Assembly (NCBI RefSeq): GCF_901875305.1
Contig: NZ_CABFLY010000002.1
Span: forward strand, 62,001-126,000
Direction of reading: 5' to 3'
Length of the DNA stretch: 64,000 nt
Origin: Rothia mucilaginosa
GTDB lineage: Bacteria; Actinomycetota; Actinomycetes; Actinomycetales; Micrococcaceae
Both the position numbers and the translations under genes were made by a program. Positions 61,274-64,000 of the stretch are shown here, in pieces. Numbering within the stretch: the stretch's first letter is position 1; each line of letters opens with the position of its first letter. The notes beneath the pieces are model-generated. The model was given only the letters and a program-made list of their open reading frames with translations. It made no database searches and was not told the DNA's origin.

Positions 61274-62464
61274 GTGACTGCAAAGCTGTATCCCGTAACG
61301 ACTGAAACCGAGACCCGCGAGGCGCTGGACGCCGCCCGCGAAGCCCTCAAGGCACACGACACGATTGTGATGCCCACCGATACCGTCTACGGTATTGCCG
61401 CCGATGCTTTCTCGCATCAGGGTGTCGCCAAGCTGCTGGCAGATAAGGGCCGCGACCGCACTATGCCGCCGCCCGTACTCATCTTTGATATCGCGGCGCT
61501 CGCCGGTGTGGTGGACGATGTTCCGGACGATATCTATGACCTGGGCTACCGCTTCTGGCCCGGCGCGCTGACCATCATTCTTCACGCATACCCGTCACTG
61601 AGCTGGGACCTGGGTGAGACCCGAGGCACCGTCGCGGTGCGTGTCCCTGATGACGAGTTCGCCCTGAAATTGCTGACTGAGTACGGCCCGCTGGCTGTCT
61701 CGAGCGCGAACAAGACCGGCCACGAGGCTGCTGCGACCGCGCAGTCCGCAATGGACTCCCTGGGTGAGGACGTCGCTGTGATTATCGACGGTGGTTCCCG
61801 CCCGAAGCCGCACGAGTCCGAGCCCAACGAGGACGGGGTCACGGTGGTGACTGAACGCGAGCCGGCTCCCTCGACCATCTTGGACTGCACCTCATTCCCC
61901 TACGTGGTGGTGCGTGAGGGTGCGATTCCCGTCGAGGAGCTCCGCGAGGTGGTTCCCTCGATTCTGACTCGCGCCGAGGCCGACGAACAGGCGGCCCGCA
62001 AGGTGCAGGAGGCGCAGACCTCCTCGCAGAGTGAGTCGAGCATCTCGGTTGCCTCCCAGAAGGCGCTGGATGAGCAGGATGGCCTGGACGAAGCCTACGA
62101 ACAGTGGGATAGCACCCACACGGTGAGCGGTGAGCCCGCTCGTCGTGCTGAGGTACCGGCGGTCGGTTCGATTGCCGCCTCCCTGCTGGGTTCTACGGGC
62201 ACGTTGGGTTCGGGCTTCGGCATCAGCTCGGTGGATCAGGAGCGTTCGCGCGGTTACCGAGACAATACCCCCAAGCCGATTCGTGCGGATGAGCCGCAGG
62301 TTCAGCCTGTCTCTGCTGATACGGCTCGCGCATTGGTTTTCGGTGAGGCGCCCGCCGCCCCAAAGGCTGGATTGGAGGCAGAGCCCGAGCAGCAGAAAAC
62401 CGAACCTGTGGCCGAGGCTGAACCTAAGACCGAGGCTCCGGAAGCCGCTGGAGATCACCTGTAG
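61274..62464 (+). CDS. Threonylcarbamoyl-AMP synthase (Sua5/YrdC family) with low-complexity C-terminus
   Basis: Makes threonylcarbamoyl-AMP for the t6A37 modification of ANN-decoding tRNAs. 396 aa. The YrdC domain covers about residues 1-215: IVMPTDTVYGIAADAF, DKGRDRTMPPPVLIFD, PGALTIILHAYPS and VAVRVPDDEFALKLL then PLAVSSANKTGHEAA. The C-terminal 180 residues are Ala/Glu/Gln/Pro-rich without a recognisable Sua5 domain. GTG start without ribosome site; CAATAT five bases upstream hints at a leaderless mRNA. prmC-sua5 pairing is typical. It could be called tsaC or sua5; the symbol is left open. Confidence 0.92.
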   Translation: MTAKLYPVTTETETREALDAAREALKAHDTIVMPTDTVYGIAADAFSHQGVAKLLADKGRDRTMPPPVLIFDIAALAGVVDDVPDDIYDLGYRFWPGALTIILHAYPSLSWDLGETRGTVAVRVPDDEFALKLLTEYGPLAVSSANKTGHEAAATAQSAMDSLGEDVAVIIDGGSRPKPHESEPNEDGVTVVTEREPAPSTILDCTSFPYVVVREGAIPVEELREVVPSILTRAEADEQAARKVQEAQTSSQSESSISVASQKALDEQDGLDEAYEQWDSTHTVSGEPARRAEVPAVGSIAASLLGSTGTLGSGFGISSVDQERSRGYRDNTPKPIRADEPQVQPVSADTARALVFGEAPAAPKAGLEAEPEQQKTEPVAEAEPKTEAPEAAGDHL

Positions 62465-62486
62465 ACCCGGCCACGGTTAAAACTCA

Positions 62487-62528
62487 AGGGAACGCCCGAT
62501 ATATCAGTTGATATATCGGGCGTTCCCT
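62487..62528. terminator. 20-bp perfect bidirectional terminator
   Basis: Arms 62487-62506 and 62509-62528 are exact complements around two bases. It lies between convergent sua5-type (+) and epimerase-type (-) genes. Confidence 0.85.
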
Positions 62529-62593
62529 CATGCTATTCCATAGTGTTATGGCTTTTGGCGGGTTGCTTTCCGGTTAGAGAGTGGCCTCGGCTC

Positions 62594-63589
62594 CTATGCG
62601 AAGCGGCGGTCCTTCTTCTTGCCCAGGGCCGTGTGGGCGGTGCGCAGTACCTCTCGCACGCGCGGGGTGGGCAGCAGGTTATTCTCGCGGGCCCAAGAAT
62701 CGTCAATGCCCTGGCCAAACCACATGACCTCGACCTTGCGCACCGAACCGGAGAACTTGTCATTCATGAGCTCCGATACCTTGTAACCTGCCTTGATGGC
62801 CGTGCGGCAGAGCCATTCGGGCAGGCGGTGGGGCTTACGGCGGCCTGCATCCAGCGATGCGGAGGCGACGGTTGCGCCTTCCCAGGGCTGCAGCACGATG
62901 GCGGGCAGCTCGCCGGGGAAGGTTCCGAGCATCACCACGAACTCGGCCAGAGCGTACACGCTGGAGACGGGGGACTTGCCCTGGCCCGCGCCGGCTACCG
63001 AGGCAAAGGGGGAGGAGGCCATCTTGGCGAAGAGCTCAGTGGTGCGGCGGCCGCGGCCCTGAACGCTGGTTGCGCGCAGGATGCACAGTTCGGGTGCGCT
63101 CTCGGGATGCTCGTCCAGGAAGTAGTCCTGCAGGTCGAGGAGTGCTTCTTCGCCCAGGGTCTTGGAGAACGAGTAGGCGCTGAAGGGGGCGGTCTCTTCA
63201 GATGCGTCGAGCACGGGGCGGGGGCCCTGCACAGCGGCGGAGGAGAGATGAATGACGCGGCGCACACCGGTACGCTGGGCGGCAATTGCGATGACGGCCG
63301 GTAGCAGGGCGTTCGCACCCATGAGCGGGGGTAGATCCTGCATGTTCGGGGCGGCGAGGCCGGCGGCGTTCACCACGACCTGAGCGCCGGCGAAGGCTTC
63401 GGCGAGGGAATCGATGATACCCTCCAACTGTTCTGCCTCGTCGATGATGCTGTCTACGTCAAGGGATCGGGTGGCGAGGCGGGGCGCTTCAATGGGATCG
63501 ACGCTGATACCCTCTGCGTTGAGGCGCGCAACGATGGCGGAGCCAACAAAGCCGCTGGCGCCAATGACTTTCCACCTGGATTCGGACAT
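62594..63589 (-). CDS. NAD(P)-dependent epimerase/dehydratase-like protein (extended SDR)
   Basis: 331 aa. N-terminal nucleotide loop VIGASGFVGSAIVARL (Gly at 10, 13 and 16) is a typical Rossmann motif. The catalytic YxxxK appears as AYSFSKTLGEEAL, with a Ser in VIHLSSAAVQGPRP upstream of it. These place it in the extended short-chain dehydrogenase family with sugar-nucleotide epimerases, but the substrate is unknown. GAGAGGTAAAGAC precedes the ATG on the - strand. In many relatives an envelope-sugar transferase follows sua5; a sugar-nucleotide role is therefore possible but unproven. Confidence 0.82.
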   Translation of the reverse strand: MSESRWKVIGASGFVGSAIVARLNAEGISVDPIEAPRLATRSLDVDSIIDEAEQLEGIIDSLAEAFAGAQVVVNAAGLAAPNMQDLPPLMGANALLPAVIAIAAQRTGVRRVIHLSSAAVQGPRPVLDASEETAPFSAYSFSKTLGEEALLDLQDYFLDEHPESAPELCILRATSVQGRGRRTTELFAKMASSPFASVAGAGQGKSPVSSVYALAEFVVMLGTFPGELPAIVLQPWEGATVASASLDAGRRKPHRLPEWLCRTAIKAGYKVSELMNDKFSGSVRKVEVMWFGQGIDDSWARENNLLPTPRVREVLRTAHTALGKKKDRRFA

Positions 63590-64000
63590 GTCTTTACCTC
63601 TCTGAAGCCCGCGGTCGGTGCGGGGAAAAACAGGGTCATTTCAACTTTCGCATATTTGCACCGGTTATGGTGAATTGTTGGGGCGGTGACCGGTTTTTGG
63701 TCGCTTTTTCGTATGGCAGGGACAGCTTGGGCACAGGGGAGTCGTCGAAAGTACCCGCGGAACGGCTTGCTCCCTGTTACAGGCTATGGAGCCCAGTCCA
63801 TTGGAGCCCAGTCCATTACCCGTGCCTCTGAATCTCTGGCTCATATCTAGCGATAATTTATCTTCTGGTTGAGAGTGAGTTATGGTGGATTCTGCGCTAT
63901 TCGACATGTAGAAAAACAACCGTTTGAGGTTGAATATGCGTCATAATGGGGTGCGTTAGATGGGAAGATTCACCTCGAGATGAAGACCCCGGTAAAATAG
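63590..64000. other. Gene-free end of the window with a 15-bp tandem repeat
   Basis: About 411 bases with no credible gene on either strand; chance frames lack ribosome sites and family likeness. GGAGCCCAGTCCATT occurs twice in tandem (63788-63802 and 63803-63817), and TGGA/TCCA arms make each unit a small palindrome. The last 120 bases are AT-richer (TTGAGG, CATAAT near 63925-63945) and may hold the promoter of a gene beyond the edge. Confidence 0.4.

Noticed and set aside
63665..63919. 84-codon - strand frame at the window end
   Set aside because: Contains the 15-bp tandem repeat as a repeated GLGSN pattern, lacks a ribosome site and family likeness.

Overview
The window is about 64 kb of chromosome from a moderately GC-rich Gram-positive actinobacterium. 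It best fits the family Micrococcaceae and plausibly the genus Rothia. The evidence is a division and cell wall (dcw) cluster without ftsA or ddl but with sepF, a yggT-family gene and divIVA; a MurE whose substrate motif is not of the diaminopimelate type; a panB/glnA/glnE neighbourhood; an argS-lysA-hom-thrC-thrB-rho-prfA-prmC cluster; a Rho with a large charged insertion; and genes that appear leaderless. The genus is an inference; no marker gene such as 16S rRNA is present.

Layout. 1-20.0 kb is the dcw cluster, all on the + strand: ftsI (5' end outside the window), murE, murF, mraY, murD, ftsW, murG, murC, ftsQ, ftsZ, pgeF (yfiH), a yggS-type PLP protein, sepF, a yggT-type membrane protein and divIVA. 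These genes build lipid II, polymerise septal peptidoglycan and assemble the Z ring. lspA, an rluD-type pseudouridine synthase, dnaE and nrdR follow (20.3-26.3 kb). A bidirectional terminator separates them from ppgK and map on the - strand. A small + strand gene (84 aa), panB and an unrecognised 605-aa membrane protein (both -) lead to glnA and glnE (+, 32.1-36.9 kb).

37.2-41.0 kb is the most unusual part. A tRNA array (Gly, Cys, Val) with a near-consensus promoter and a UUCG terminator is followed by a 2.6-kb cargo holding a membrane-anchored protein with a degenerate HNH motif and a Tat-type exported glycine-rich protein. The cargo is bounded on both sides by related repeat units in inverted orientation. 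A perfect 29-bp inverted repeat lies between the two cargo genes. Codon use in the HNH-type gene differs from its neighbours. Together these look like a small acquired island beside tRNA genes.

41-48.5 kb holds hrpA (-), an orphan excisionase-type HTH protein in an AT-rich patch, an esterase and an MDR oxidoreductase. A tRNA-Arg(CCG) gene diverges from argS at 48.7 kb. The next operon-like stretch makes lysine and threonine (lysA, hom, thrC, thrB). It is followed by a 495-base leader rich in predicted hairpins, then rho, prfA, prmC and a Sua5/YrdC protein. A SDR epimerase-like gene on the - strand and a gene-poor end close the window.

Themes: several essential proteins (FtsW, FtsQ, SepF, Rho, Sua5) carry long low-complexity extensions; many gene ends have strong GC-rich hairpins; and at least four start codons lie 6-8 bases from a -10-like hexamer with no ribosome binding site, suggesting leaderless mRNAs.
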